Shown piece after piece: positions 17,725-27,001 of a stretch of 64,000 nt of DNA. The translations under genes were made by a program, and so were the position numbers. The number at the start of each line of letters is the position of its first letter. The first letter of the stretch is position 1. The notes under the pieces are model-generated. The model searched no databases, was not told where the DNA came from, and worked only from the letters and a program-made list of their open reading frames with translations. Location of the stretch: contig NZ_PUQD01000001.1 in NCBI RefSeq assembly GCF_003331055.1, positions 1 through 64,000 on the forward strand. The letters are read 5' to 3'. This DNA comes from Pseudomonas sp. AFG_SD02_1510_Pfu_092 (GTDB taxonomy: Bacteria; Pseudomonadota; Gammaproteobacteria; Pseudomonadales; Pseudomonadaceae).

Positions 17725-19140
17725 TCACAGGCCTGCGTGGGCGGCGATGGCGGCGGCGATGGCCAGGGCCAGCTCTTCGGGTTTGCGCTTGATCGAGTAG
17801 TTGGTCAGTTCAGGGTGGCTTTCGACGAAGCTGGTATTGAACTGGCCGCTACGGAATTCCGGATTGCGCAGGATTTCCTGGTAATACGCGGCGGTGGTCT
17901 TCACCCCTTGTACGCGCATGTCGTCCAGGGCCCGCAGGCCGCGGTCCATGGCTTCTTCCCAGGTCAGCGCCCACACCACCAGCTTCAGGCACATGGAGTC
18001 GTAGAACGGCGGAATGGTGTAGCCGGTGTAGATCGCCGTGTCGGTACGCACGCCCGGGCCGCCGGGGGCGTAATAACGGGTGATCTTGCCGAAGCTGGGC
18101 AGGAAGTTGTTCTTCGGGTCTTCGGCGTTGATACGGAACTGCAACGCATAACCACGGTGCAGGATATCTTCCTGCTTGACCGACAGCGGCAGGCCCGAAG
18201 CAATGCGAATCTGCTCACGAACGATGTCGATACCGGTGATTTCCTCGGTGATGGTGTGCTCCACCTGCACCCGGGTATTCATCTCCATGAAGTACACCTC
18301 GCCATCGGCGAGCAGAAACTCCACGGTACCGGCGTTCTCGTAGTCCACAGCCTTGGCCGCGCGTACCGCCAGGTCGCCGATATAGGCGCGCTGCTCGGGG
18401 GTAAGCTGGGGGCTCGGAGCGATTTCGATGAGCTTCTGGTTACGGCGCTGGATCGAGCAGTCGCGCTCGAACAGGTGCACCACGTTGCCAAAGCTGTCAC
18501 CGAGGATCTGCGCCTCGATGTGCTTGGGGTTGACGATGCACTTCTCCAGGAACACTTCCGCAGAACCGAAGGCCTTGGTGGCTTCGGAGATGACGCGAGG
18601 GAAATTCTGTTCCAGTTCCTCACGGCTGTTGCAACGGCGAATACCGCGGCCGCCGCCGCCAGAGGTGGCCTTGAGCATGACCGGGTAACCGATGCGGTCA
18701 CCTTCGCTCAGGGCTTCATGAATATCGGCAACGTTGCCTTCGGTGCCTGGGGTTACCGGCACACCGGCGGCGATCATGGTACGGCGCGCTTCGGTCTTGT
18801 CGCCCATGCGGCGAATGACATCGGCGGCCGGGCCGATGAACTTGATCCCGCGCTCGGCACAGATCTCTGCGAGTTCAGCGTTTTCCGACAAGAAGCCATA
18901 GCCCGGGTGCAGGGCATCACAGCCGGTTTCCACCGCCAGGTTCACCAGCTTGCGCGGGTTCAGGTAACCGGCCAGCGGCTCGGCACCGATGCTGTGGGCT
19001 TCGTCGGCACGCTTGACGTGCAACGCGTGGCGGTCGGCGTCGGAATAGATCGCCACCGAGCGAATGCCCATCTCGGCGCAGGCGCGCACGATCCGAACTG
19101 CGATTTCACCTCGGTTGGCGATCAGGATTTTTTTTATCAC
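17725..19140 (-). CDS. Pyruvate carboxylase subunit A (biotin carboxylase)
   Basis: A 471-residue biotin carboxylase with the N-terminal KKILIANRGEIAVRIVRAC motif, the ATP-grasp glycine loop SGGGGRGIR near residue 160, and EMNTRVQVEHTITE near 285 with the usual catalytic glutamate and arginine. It charges the biotin of subunit B using ATP and bicarbonate. It is the first gene of the operon and divergent from a LysR regulator, with about 190 bases between. The anaplerotic role fits growth on sugars or lactate. Confidence 0.94.
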   Translation of the reverse strand: MIKKILIANRGEIAVRIVRACAEMGIRSVAIYSDADRHALHVKRADEAHSIGAEPLAGYLNPRKLVNLAVETGCDALHPGYGFLSENAELAEICAERGIKFIGPAADVIRRMGDKTEARRTMIAAGVPVTPGTEGNVADIHEALSEGDRIGYPVMLKATSGGGGRGIRRCNSREELEQNFPRVISEATKAFGSAEVFLEKCIVNPKHIEAQILGDSFGNVVHLFERDCSIQRRNQKLIEIAPSPQLTPEQRAYIGDLAVRAAKAVDYENAGTVEFLLADGEVYFMEMNTRVQVEHTITEEITGIDIVREQIRIASGLPLSVKQEDILHRGYALQFRINAEDPKNNFLPSFGKITRYYAPGGPGVRTDTAIYTGYTIPPFYDSMCLKLVVWALTWEEAMDRGLRALDDMRVQGVKTTAAYYQEILRNPEFRSGQFNTSFVESHPELTNYSIKRKPEELALAIAAAIAAHAGL

Positions 19141-19329
19141 TGGAGTCTTCCCAAAGCCGTAGGAACAGTCGAGCCGGTTCTACCGGTCGGCGCGTGACCA
19201 GACGTTGCTGGCCAGTCGCACATTCACCCTAGCGCTGTGGGTCGATAAACAAAAATCAATATTTGTTAGAGGCTGTATTAGTAAAAGCTTATAGTGCGGT
19301 AACAAGGTGTTGCTTAAGGCCCGACTGAA

Positions 19330-20292
19330 ATGCGTAAGTCATTGATGCGTATGACATTGCGTCAATTGCAGATCTTCAACGAGGTGTGCGACTTGCGCTC
19401 GTACAGCCGTGCGGCGGAAGAGATGGCGCTGACGCAACCCGCCGTTAGTCTACAGATCCGCCAGCTCGAAGAACTGATCGGCCAGCCGCTGTTCGAGTAC
19501 GTGGGCAAGAAACTCTACCTGACCGAAGCGGCCGAAGCCCTGCAACGCGCCAGCCACGATATCTTCGGGCGGCTGGAGAGCCTGGACATGCAGCTGTCGG
19601 ACATGCAGGGCTCATTGCAGGGGCAGCTGAAACTGGCGATCGAGTCCAGCGCCAAGTACTTCGTGCCACACCTGTTCGCCGCCTTCAAGCAGCGCCACCC
19701 GGAGGTCAACCTGACCCTGACGGTGGTCAACCGGGCCCAGGCCATCCGCCGCCTGTCGGACAACCGCGACGATTTGATCATCATGTCCATGGTGCCTCAG
19801 GACATGGGCCTGGAGTTTCTGCCGTTCCTCAACAACCCGATCGTCGCGGTGGCGCCGCCCGAGCACCCGCTGTGCAAGCTCGAGCAACTGCGCCTGCAGG
19901 ACCTGGAACCTCATACCTTGCTGATCCGCGAACAAGGTTCCGGCACGCGCAAGGCTTGCGAGGAGTACTTCAAGGACAAGCGCGTGCATTTCACCCAGAC
20001 CCTGGAAGTGGCCTCGGCCGACGCCCAGCGTGAATGCGTGATCGCCGGGCTGGGGATTGCCCTGCTGACCCGCCATGCGGTCAATCTTGAGCTCGCGACG
20101 GGTGTGCTGAAGGAGCTACCGGTGGAGGAGCTGCCGTTGTACCGAAGCTGGTGCGTGGTGCAGGCCAAGGCCAAGCGGCAATCGCCGGTAGCCTTGGCCT
20201 TTCTTGCGTTCATCCGCAGCGAACGTGCGTTGATCAGTGCACTGGTCGAGCGTTTTTCGGGGAAACTGCCGCCGACGCCTGCCACACCGTGA
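19330..20292 (+). CDS. LysR-family transcriptional regulator (CbbR/CysB-like architecture) beside pyruvate carboxylase
   Basis: A 320-residue LysR protein. The helix-turn-helix is YSRAAEEMALTQPAVSLQIRQ near residue 24, followed by a substrate domain with LLIREQGSGTRKACEEYF near 196. The start may be ATG 19330 or ATG 19345. It lies divergent from the pyruvate carboxylase operon, and its likely job is to control that operon. The 3' end overlaps the end of a small convergent gene by 59 bases. Confidence 0.9.
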   Translation: MRKSLMRMTLRQLQIFNEVCDLRSYSRAAEEMALTQPAVSLQIRQLEELIGQPLFEYVGKKLYLTEAAEALQRASHDIFGRLESLDMQLSDMQGSLQGQLKLAIESSAKYFVPHLFAAFKQRHPEVNLTLTVVNRAQAIRRLSDNRDDLIIMSMVPQDMGLEFLPFLNNPIVAVAPPEHPLCKLEQLRLQDLEPHTLLIREQGSGTRKACEEYFKDKRVHFTQTLEVASADAQRECVIAGLGIALLTRHAVNLELATGVLKELPVEELPLYRSWCVVQAKAKRQSPVALAFLAFIRSERALISALVERFSGKLPPTPATP

Positions 20293-20452
20293 GTTCTTGC
20301 AACTCGGGGTAGTCGGCGAGGTCACGAAGCAGCTGACGTTGATCGCAATAGCTCTCGATCGCGCGGCGGTATTCCATACGGCGCTGATCCTTTTCCTGCT
20401 GTTTGCGAGCCTTGGCGTTGGGTTGGTACGTACCGTCGAAGTCACGAGCCAT
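20234..20452 (-). CDS. Small conserved-looking hypothetical protein, convergent with lysR
   Basis: 72 residues, highly charged, mostly helical (KARKQQEKDQRRMEYRRAIE near residue 14). GGGAGACAGGCA stands in front of the ATG, which is a good ribosome-binding site and the best reason to accept it. Its last 59 bases overlap the last codons of the lysR gene on the other strand. I do not recognise a family with certainty; similar short proteins occur in Pseudomonas genomes as far as I recall. No membrane segment or signal peptide. Confidence 0.65.
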   Translation of the reverse strand: MARDFDGTYQPNAKARKQQEKDQRRMEYRRAIESYCDQRQLLRDLADYPELQELTVWQASAAVSPKNARPVH

Positions 20453-20577
20453 TGCCTGTCTCCCAGATAGGATGCGGGAGTTTCAGACTGGCGTTGGCGG
20501 TTTACCGTTTGGCGGTGGAATGGTGACAGAACAGTGAATTTTGTAGCGCCTGCGCCGACTTCAAGAAGTGCACAACT

Positions 20578-20612
20578 CCTGTGGGAGCGGGCAAGCCCGC
20601 GAAGAGGCCTGC
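20578..20612. repeat. Single REP
   Basis: CTGTGGGAGCGGGCAAGCCC followed by GCGAAGAGGCC. It lies just beyond the end of the HexR-like regulator gene (minus strand). Confidence 0.8.
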
Positions 20613-20625
20613 ACAGGCAACACTA

Positions 20626-21492
20626 TCAGTCGTCGGTAGCCTTGATCGACTTCGGCGACAGGCGCAGGCTGCGCAAGCTGCGCTTCACGCTCTTGAGGTG
20701 GTTGACCAGGCTCGGCCCGCGCGCCATGGCCACGCCCATGGCCAGCACATCGATGACTACCAGGTGGGCGATACGCGAGGTCAGCGGGGTGTAGATTTCG
20801 GTGTCCTCATGCACATCGATCGCCAGGTTGACCGTCGACAGCTCGGCCAGCGGCGTCTGGCTGGGGCACAGGGTGATCAGGTTGGCACCGCTCTCACGCA
20901 CCAGGTTGGCGGTAATCAGCAGGTCCTTGGAGCGGCCCGACTGGGAAATACAAACCGCCACATCGCCTGGCTTCAAAGTTACTGCCGACATCGCCTGCAT
21001 GTGCGGGTCGGAATAGGCTGCCGCACTGAGCAGCAGGCGGAAGAACTTGTGCTGGGCATCGGCCGCCACCGCACCCGAGGCGCCGAAGCCATAGAACTCC
21101 ACACGCTGCGCCTGGGCCATGGCGGACACGGCCTGCTGCAGCGCCTGTGGGTCAAGGTGCTCGCGCACTTCCATCAGGGTGTGCAGGGTGGTGTCGAAGA
21201 TCTTCAGGCTGTAGTCGGCAACCGAGTCGTCTTCATGGATGGCGAACTGGCCGAAACTGGCCCCGGCGGCCAGGCTCTGCGCCAGCTTCAGCTTGAGGTC
21301 CTGAAAGCCCGAACAGCCGATCGCGCGGCAAAAACGCACGATGGTCGGTTCGCTGATACCTACGCTGTGCGCCAGATCGGCCATGGAACTGTGCATGACG
21401 GCAGCCGGGTCGAGTAGCACGTGGTCGGCTACCTTGAGTTCCGATTTGCGCAGCAGGTGGCGCGATTGGGCGATATGTTGCAACAGATTCAC
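20626..21492 (-). CDS. HexR-like RpiR-family transcriptional regulator
   Basis: 288 residues. An N-terminal RpiR helix-turn-helix (MADLAHSVGISEPTIVRFCR near residue 37) is followed by a SIS sugar-phosphate-binding domain (VEFYGFGASGAVAADAQHKF near 130; CISQSGRSKD near 182). HexR proteins bind KDPG and repress glucose catabolic genes such as zwf. The divergent gene is a zwf, and a HexR-type palindrome lies between them. P. putida usually has another hexR with zwf-pgl-eda, so this is probably the paralogous pair. Confidence 0.9.
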   Translation of the reverse strand: MNLLQHIAQSRHLLRKSELKVADHVLLDPAAVMHSSMADLAHSVGISEPTIVRFCRAIGCSGFQDLKLKLAQSLAAGASFGQFAIHEDDSVADYSLKIFDTTLHTLMEVREHLDPQALQQAVSAMAQAQRVEFYGFGASGAVAADAQHKFFRLLLSAAAYSDPHMQAMSAVTLKPGDVAVCISQSGRSKDLLITANLVRESGANLITLCPSQTPLAELSTVNLAIDVHEDTEIYTPLTSRIAHLVVIDVLAMGVAMARGPSLVNHLKSVKRSLRSLRLSPKSIKATDD

Positions 21493-21536
21493 GGGCTGGA
21501 CTCGGTTATGATCGGCTGGCCGGGTTGTAGCTTTCT

Positions 21537-21551
21537 TGTAGTTATACTACA
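21537..21551. promoter_or_regulatory. HexR-type operator upstream of zwf
   Basis: TGTAGTTATACTACA, a perfect inverted repeat (TGTAGT-TAT-ACTACA) that fits the HexR consensus known from Pseudomonas (TGTAnT...AnTACA). A second half-site, TTGTAG, lies about 12 bases upstream at 21525-21530. The site is 45 bases before both divergent starts. Confidence 0.88.
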
Positions 21552-21595
21552 TGGACGCCAACCCGCCCAGTTAAACGAACGTGGAGCGTGGTGGT

Positions 21596-23038
21596 TTGAC
21601 TATTCCTTGCGACATTCTGGTCTTCGGCGGCACCGGCGATCTGGCCCTGCACAAATTGCTCCCGGCGCTCTACCACCTGTATCGCGAGGCCCGTCTGAAC
21701 AATGCCGTGCGGATCATCGCGCTGGCGCGACGCAACCTGCCACGTAACGATTATCTGAAACTCGCCGAACGCCATTGCCGAGCACAGATCGCCCGCAACG
21801 ACTTCGACGAAGAAGTCTGGCAACGGTTTTCCGCGCGGGTCGACTATTTCGCCATGGATGCCTCGCAAAGCGCCGACTTCGGACGCCTGGCGCGTTACCT
21901 GGGCGAGCCCGGCGGCCTGACGCGTATCTTCTACCTGGCCACCGCGCCCAACCTGTTCGTACCGATTGCCAATCACCTGCGCAATGCCGGCCTGGCCGAC
22001 AGCGAAGCGCGCATCGTGCTGGAAAAGCCGATCGGCCACTCGCTGGAATCGGCTACCGCCATCAACGAAGCGATTGGCTCGGTGCTGGCAGAAAACCAGG
22101 TATTCCGTATCGATCACTACCTGGGCAAAGAGACCGTGCAGAACCTGATGGCCCTGCGCTTTGCCAACGCCCTGCTGGAGCCGGTGTGGCGCAACAACCA
22201 GGTCGACCATGTGCAGATCAGCGTTTGCGAGACCCTGGGGGTGGAAAACCGCGGCGCCTACTACGACCGCGCCGGCGCGACCCGCGACATGCTGCAGAAC
22301 CACCTGCTGCAGCTGCTGTGCCTGGTGGCCATGGAGCCCCCCGCGCAGTTCGAAGCCGAAGCGGTGCGTGACGAAAAGGTGAAGATCCTGCGCGCCCTCA
22401 AACCCATCACCGGCCAGGACGTCCAGGACAAGACCGTACGCGGGCAGTATGGCGCCGGCCGCATCGGCGGCCAGGAAGTACCGGCCTACTACTTCGAAAA
22501 GGACGTCGACAACGACAGCGACACGGAAACCTTCATCGCGATCGAGGCGCACATCGACAACTGGCGCTGGGCCGGGGTGCCCTTTTACCTGCGCACCGGC
22601 AAGCGCATGGCGCGGCGTTCATCGCAGATCGTCATCCAGTTCAAGCCGGTGCCCCACGAGCTGTTCAACGGTGGCCAGGTCAACCAGCTGCTGATCCAGC
22701 TGCAACCGGACGAACGCATCAGCCTGCGCATGATGACCAAGAGCCCGGGCAAGGGCATGCGCCTGGAGCCGGTGGACCTGGACCTGAACCTGGCCCAGGT
22801 GTTCAGCCAGACGCGTCGCTGGGAAGCCTACGAACGCTTGCTGCTGGATGTGCTGGAAGGCGACTCGACGCTGTTCATGCGGCGCGACGAAGTGGAAGCG
22901 GCCTGGGCGTGGATCGACCCGATCATCAAGGGCTGTGAAGAGCACTTTCAGGCGCCGCGGCCGTATCCGGCAGGCAGTAACGGGCCGGAGCAAGCCAATA
23001 GCCTGCTTGCCAGGCATGGCAGACATTGGCATAGCTGA
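21596..23038 (+). CDS. zwf: Glucose-6-phosphate 1-dehydrogenase
   Basis: 480 residues. It oxidises glucose-6-phosphate to 6-phosphogluconolactone with NAD(P)+. The nucleotide loop FGGTGDLALHKLLPALY is at residue 10, the catalytic RIDHYLGKETVQN at about 172, and the KP lysine motif as VLEKPIGHSLES near 142. The start is probably the TTG at 21596: GGAG lies nine bases upstream, while the alternative GTG at 21581 has no ribosome-binding site. The first residues, MTIPCDILVFGG, then fit the family. Regulated by the HexR-like neighbour by inference. Confidence 0.95.
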   Translation: MTIPCDILVFGGTGDLALHKLLPALYHLYREARLNNAVRIIALARRNLPRNDYLKLAERHCRAQIARNDFDEEVWQRFSARVDYFAMDASQSADFGRLARYLGEPGGLTRIFYLATAPNLFVPIANHLRNAGLADSEARIVLEKPIGHSLESATAINEAIGSVLAENQVFRIDHYLGKETVQNLMALRFANALLEPVWRNNQVDHVQISVCETLGVENRGAYYDRAGATRDMLQNHLLQLLCLVAMEPPAQFEAEAVRDEKVKILRALKPITGQDVQDKTVRGQYGAGRIGGQEVPAYYFEKDVDNDSDTETFIAIEAHIDNWRWAGVPFYLRTGKRMARRSSQIVIQFKPVPHELFNGGQVNQLLIQLQPDERISLRMMTKSPGKGMRLEPVDLDLNLAQVFSQTRRWEAYERLLLDVLEGDSTLFMRRDEVEAAWAWIDPIIKGCEEHFQAPRPYPAGSNGPEQANSLLARHGRHWHS

Positions 23039-23126
23039 AGCACTGCCCTGCTCCCTGTGGCCGGTAAACGGCAGAGAGTAGCCCTCGCGCGCTGGCGCTA
23101 CTTTCAATCCGAAACAGGAGCAGACA

Positions 23127-23441
23127 ATGGCCACTATCACCAACCTCGTTGCAATCAATGACATCGCCAATGGTGAGCAGGTTTTCCGGGTGCACGGCAC
23201 CGTTACCGTCAACAACCCGGCCATCGAACCCGTGCTGGTCGAACCCAAGATACGCCACCGGGGTGGCTGGGAAGTGCTGGAGCTTCAACTGCTGGATAGC
23301 GGTGGCATTGCCCCGCAGGTGCTGACCGACAAAACCGTGCTGTTCGAACGTGCCGGCGGTACCGGCTGGAAGACCCTGGAAGTGATCCACGCCGACGGTT
23401 CGCAGCGCTGCGATATACGCACCATTGAGGCAGTCGACTGA
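23127..23441 (+). CDS. Hypothetical protein of 104 residues
   Basis: A short soluble-looking protein made mostly of beta-type sequence (VFRVHGTVTVNNPAIEPVLV near residue 21; GWKTLEVIHADGSQRCDIRT near 80). No signal peptide, membrane segment or metal-binding motif. I do not recognise a family. It lies 88 bases after zwf on the same strand, with a purine-rich GAAACAGGAGCAGACA leader before the ATG, a good ribosome-binding site. Codon use is like its neighbours, so I accept it as real. Confidence 0.7.
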   Translation: MATITNLVAINDIANGEQVFRVHGTVTVNNPAIEPVLVEPKIRHRGGWEVLELQLLDSGGIAPQVLTDKTVLFERAGGTGWKTLEVIHADGSQRCDIRTIEAVD

Positions 23442-23571
23442 TTTGCAGGCTGACCGGTCGCCCAGGTGGCGGCCCGGCAGCTGTCAGCGGCTCGATCAAC
23501 GGGCACGCAAAAGGTGAATATTCATACAGTAGAGGTTTGCCCCATTTCCTGCCGCGCCCTAGAATGGCCCG

Positions 23572-25758
23572 ATGCGCACAGACGACCTCTCCCTCCTGCT
23601 GAACTCTCTCAACGATGCCCAACGCCAGGCCGTAGCGGCCACGCTCGGGCGTCAACTGGTGCTTGCCGGCGCCGGTTCCGGTAAAACCCGCGTGCTGGTG
23701 CACCGCATCGCCTGGCTGATCCAGGTGGAGCAGGCATCGCCGCATTCGATCCTGTCGGTGACCTTCACCAACAAGGCCGCGGCAGAAATGCGCCAGCGGA
23801 TCGAGCAACTGCTGGGGATCAACCCGGCGGGCATGTGGGTCGGCACTTTCCACGGCCTGGCCCATCGCCTGCTGCGCGCCCACTGGCAGGAAGCGCGGCT
23901 GGTGCAGAACTTCCAGATCCTCGACAGCGACGATCAGCAGCGCCTGATCAAGCGGGTGATGCGCGAGCTGGGCCTGGACGAGCAGAAATGGCCGGCACGC
24001 CAGGCCCAGTGGTTCATCAACGGGCAAAAGGACGAGGGCCTGCGCCCGCAGCATATCCAGGCCGGGGGCGACCTGTTCCTGTCGACCATGCGCGACGTCT
24101 ATACCGCTTACGAGCAGGCCTGCGAGCGCGCCGGGGTCATCGACTTCTCCGAACTGCTGCTGCGCGCTCTGGACCTGTGGCGCGACCACCCCGGCCTGCT
24201 GGAACACTACCAGCGGCGCTTCCAGCACGTGCTGGTAGACGAATTCCAGGATACCAACGCCGTGCAGTACGCCTGGCTGCGCCTGTTGGCGCGCGGTGGC
24301 GCCAGCCTGATGGCGGTGGGCGATGATGACCAGTCGATCTACGGCTGGCGCGGCGCCAAGATCGAGAACATTCACCAGTACACCGCCGACTTCCCTGACG
24401 CCGAAATGATCCGCCTGGAGCAAAACTACCGCTCCACCGGCGGCATCCTCAAGGCAGCCAACGCGCTGATCGCCAACAACAGCGGGCGCCTGGGCAAGGA
24501 GCTGTGGACCGACATGGGCGAAGGCGAACCGCTGACCCTGTACGCGGCCTACAACGAGCACGACGAAGCGCGCTACGTGGTGGAAACCATCGAGAGCTTG
24601 GTCAAGCAGGGCAATGCGCGCAACGAAATTGCCATTCTGTACCGCTCCAACGCCCAGTCGCGGGTGCTGGAAGAAGCCCTGCTGCGCGAGCGCATTCCTT
24701 ACCGCATCTATGGTGGCCAGCGCTTCTTCGAGCGTGCCGAAATCAAGAACGCCATGGCCTACCTGCGCCTGATCGAAGGCCGCGGCAACGATGCTGCCCT
24801 GGAACGGGTCATCAACGTGCCGCCGCGCGGCATTGGCGAAAAAACCGTCGAAGCCATCCGCGAGCACGCCCGCCACAGCCAGCTGTCGATGTGGGAAGCC
24901 ATGTGCCAGCTGCTGGCTGCCAAAGCCTTGAAAGGCCGTGCCGCCAGTGCCCTGGGTGCGTTCATCGAGCTGATCGAGGGGTTGGCTGCCAAGGTTGTGG
25001 ACATGCCCCTGCATACCATGACCCAGACCACCATCGAGCAGTCCGGGCTGATCATCTACCACCAGGAAGAAAAGGGTGAAAAGGGCCAGGCACGGGTAGA
25101 AAACCTTGAGGAACTGGTCAGCGCCGCGCGCAACTTCGAGGCCACCGACGAAGACGCCGACCTTTCGCCACTTTCGGCATTCCTCGGCCACGCCTCGCTC
25201 GAGGCCGGCGATGCCCAGGCCGACGAGCATGAAGACAGCATCCAGCTGATGACCTTGCACAGCGCCAAGGGCCTGGAGTTCCCGTATGTGTTCCTGGTGG
25301 GCATGGAAGAAGGCCTGTTCCCGCACAAGATGAGCCTGGAAGAACCCGGCCGCCTGGAAGAGGAACGCCGCCTGGCCTATGTGGGCATCACCCGCGCCAT
25401 GCGCCAGTTGGTGATGACCTACGCCGAAACGCGCCGCCTGTATGGCAGCGAGACCTACAACAAGGTGTCACGTTTCGTGCGCGAAATTCCGACGGGCCTG
25501 ATTCAGGAAGTACGCCTGTCCAACAGCGTCAGCCGCCCGTTCGGCGGAGCCAAGACCGCCACCAACAGCAACCTGTTCGCCAATGCCAGCATTCCGCAGA
25601 CCGCGTTCAATCTCGGCCAGCGTGTGCAGCATGCGGTGTTCGGCGAAGGCGTGATCCTCAATTTCGAGGGTTCCGGCGCCCAGGCCCGGGTGCAGGTGAA
25701 TTTTGCCGAAGGCAGCAAGTGGCTGATGCTGGGGTATGCCAAGCTCGAGGCCATCTAA
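23572..25758 (+). CDS. uvrD: DNA helicase II (UvrD)
   Basis: A 728-residue superfamily 1A helicase acting in mismatch and nucleotide-excision repair. Walker A is GAGSGKTRVL near residue 32, motif Ia FTNKAAAEMRQRI near 64, Walker B DEFQDTNAVQY near 222, motif III GDDDQSIYGWRGA near 249, motif IV LEQNYRSTGGIL near 283, and motif VI YVGITRAMRQLVMTYAETRR near 604. The C-terminal VQHAVFGEGVILNFEG tail is the UvrD Tudor-like end. Normal length and intact. Confidence 0.97.
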   Translation: MRTDDLSLLLNSLNDAQRQAVAATLGRQLVLAGAGSGKTRVLVHRIAWLIQVEQASPHSILSVTFTNKAAAEMRQRIEQLLGINPAGMWVGTFHGLAHRLLRAHWQEARLVQNFQILDSDDQQRLIKRVMRELGLDEQKWPARQAQWFINGQKDEGLRPQHIQAGGDLFLSTMRDVYTAYEQACERAGVIDFSELLLRALDLWRDHPGLLEHYQRRFQHVLVDEFQDTNAVQYAWLRLLARGGASLMAVGDDDQSIYGWRGAKIENIHQYTADFPDAEMIRLEQNYRSTGGILKAANALIANNSGRLGKELWTDMGEGEPLTLYAAYNEHDEARYVVETIESLVKQGNARNEIAILYRSNAQSRVLEEALLRERIPYRIYGGQRFFERAEIKNAMAYLRLIEGRGNDAALERVINVPPRGIGEKTVEAIREHARHSQLSMWEAMCQLLAAKALKGRAASALGAFIELIEGLAAKVVDMPLHTMTQTTIEQSGLIIYHQEEKGEKGQARVENLEELVSAARNFEATDEDADLSPLSAFLGHASLEAGDAQADEHEDSIQLMTLHSAKGLEFPYVFLVGMEEGLFPHKMSLEEPGRLEEERRLAYVGITRAMRQLVMTYAETRRLYGSETYNKVSRFVREIPTGLIQEVRLSNSVSRPFGGAKTATNSNLFANASIPQTAFNLGQRVQHAVFGEGVILNFEGSGAQARVQVNFAEGSKWLMLGYAKLEAI

Positions 25759-25778
25759 AAGCCTGCGCAGGTACTTTA

Positions 25779-25895
25779 GTGGGAGCGGCCTTGTGTCGCG
25801 AAAGGGCCGCAAAGCGGCCCCACGATAGAGGCTTTGGCGCTGATATCTTGGGGCTGCTTCGCAGCCCTGTCGCGACACAAGGCCGCTCCCACAAG
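25779..25895. repeat. REP pair, inverted
   Basis: GTGGGAGCGGCCTTGTGTCG at 25780 and CGACACAAGGCCGCTCCCAC at 25872, each flanked by GGGCCGCAAAGCGGCCCC or GGGCTGCTTCGCAGCCC inner hairpins. It lies between uvrD and the Tim44-domain gene. Confidence 0.92.
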
Positions 25896-26037
25896 TATTG
25901 CGCCAGCATTCCGAGGGCAGGTCGTGCCGGGCTTGTAACATTCAGGCAAAAGCTCGAAACATTATGTCGCTGGTCATGTGCCCGGGAACCTGTGCACCAT
26001 GACGCGCGTGCAATCCACAACAGGGGATATCCCACTT

Positions 26038-26886
26038 ATGCAACGTTTTCTTAGCATCGCTCTGGCGCTCTGCGTCGGCTTGACGCTGAGCCTGGACGCC
26101 AACGCCAAACGTTTCGGCGGCGGCAAGAGCTCGGGCTCCGCGCCTATTCACCAGACCCGCCAGGCCACGCCAACCACGCCTGCCGCCGCGCCGACCGCAC
26201 CTGGCCGTGCCGCTCCGGCCGCCAGCGGTGCTTCGCGCTGGCTGGGCCCACTGGCCGGCCTCGCCGCCGGTGGCCTGCTGGCTTCCATGTTCATGGGCGA
26301 CGGTTTCGAGGGCTTCCAGATCATGGACTTCCTGATCGTGGCGCTCATCGCCTTCCTGGTGTTCCGCTTCATCGCCGCGCGCCGTCGCCAGCAGCAGCCG
26401 CAAATGGCGATGCCGGGCCACGCGCCGATGCAGCGTGAAGCTCACGCCCAGCCTGCCCAACCGTCGATCTTCGGTGGTTCGGCTGCACCTGCAGCCGCCC
26501 CGGTGATCAACGCTCCGGCCTGGTTCAACGAGCAAAGCTTCCTGGCTGCCGCCCGTAACCACTTCCAGGCGCTGCAGCAGCACTGGGACGCCAACGAGAT
26601 GGACAAGATCGCCGAATTCGTCACCCCGCAGATGCTCGAGTTCCTCAAGCGCGAGCGTGCTGAACTGGGTGATGGCTTCCAGTCCACCTACATCGACAAC
26701 CTGGAAGTGCAGCTGGACGGTGTCGAAGACCGCGCCGACCGCACCGACGCCACCCTGACCTTCCGTGGCGTGTCGAAGAACTCGCGTTTCGACCAGGGCG
26801 AAGTGTTCAGCGAAAGCTGGCACATGGTTCGTGCCCAGGGCGAAAACCAGCCTTGGCTGGTGGCCGGTATCCGTCAAAACGGCTAA
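26038..26886 (+). CDS. Tim44-like domain membrane protein
   Basis: 282 residues. An N-terminal hydrophobic signal (MQRFLSIALALCVGLTLSLDANA) precedes a low-complexity Ala/Pro/Thr stretch, then two membrane segments (LAGLAAGGLLASMFM and IMDFLIVALIAFLVFRFIAA), then a Tim44-like C-terminal domain from about residue 165 (AWFNEQSFLAAARNHFQALQ). Bacterial Tim44-domain proteins are of unclear function. The start at 26038 has GGGGATATCCCACTT before it. A bidirectional terminator follows. Confidence 0.88.
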   Translation: MQRFLSIALALCVGLTLSLDANAKRFGGGKSSGSAPIHQTRQATPTTPAAAPTAPGRAAPAASGASRWLGPLAGLAAGGLLASMFMGDGFEGFQIMDFLIVALIAFLVFRFIAARRRQQQPQMAMPGHAPMQREAHAQPAQPSIFGGSAAPAAAPVINAPAWFNEQSFLAAARNHFQALQQHWDANEMDKIAEFVTPQMLEFLKRERAELGDGFQSTYIDNLEVQLDGVEDRADRTDATLTFRGVSKNSRFDQGEVFSESWHMVRAQGENQPWLVAGIRQNG

Positions 26887-26902
26887 CCGCTGCGTGTTGC
26901 AC

Positions 26903-26938
26903 AAAAAACCCCGGGCCCTGGCCCGGGGTTTTTGCTTT
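26903..26938. terminator. Bidirectional Rho-independent terminator
   Basis: AACCCCGGGCC and GGCCCGGGGTT form a strong stem, with A-run AAAAAA on the left and TTTTTGCTTTT on the right. It lies about 20 bases after the Tim44-domain gene. Confidence 0.92.
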
Positions 26939-27001
26939 TGCCAGACTGGCCTACTAGGGTATAACGCGCAGCGTTGTCATCTAGGTCAGAGGAAGTGAAC
27001 C

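Noticed and set aside
15962..17800. 612-residue open frame antisense to oadA
   Set aside because: Opposite strand of a clear gene, no domain, skewed His/Gln/Val content.
17737..19197. 486-residue open frame antisense to the biotin carboxylase
   Set aside because: Antisense artefact of high GC at third codon positions.
23209..25326. 705-residue open frame antisense to uvrD
   Set aside because: It lies opposite intact uvrD; composition is His/Gln/Gly/Val-rich as expected for the antisense of GC-rich codons, with no family motif.
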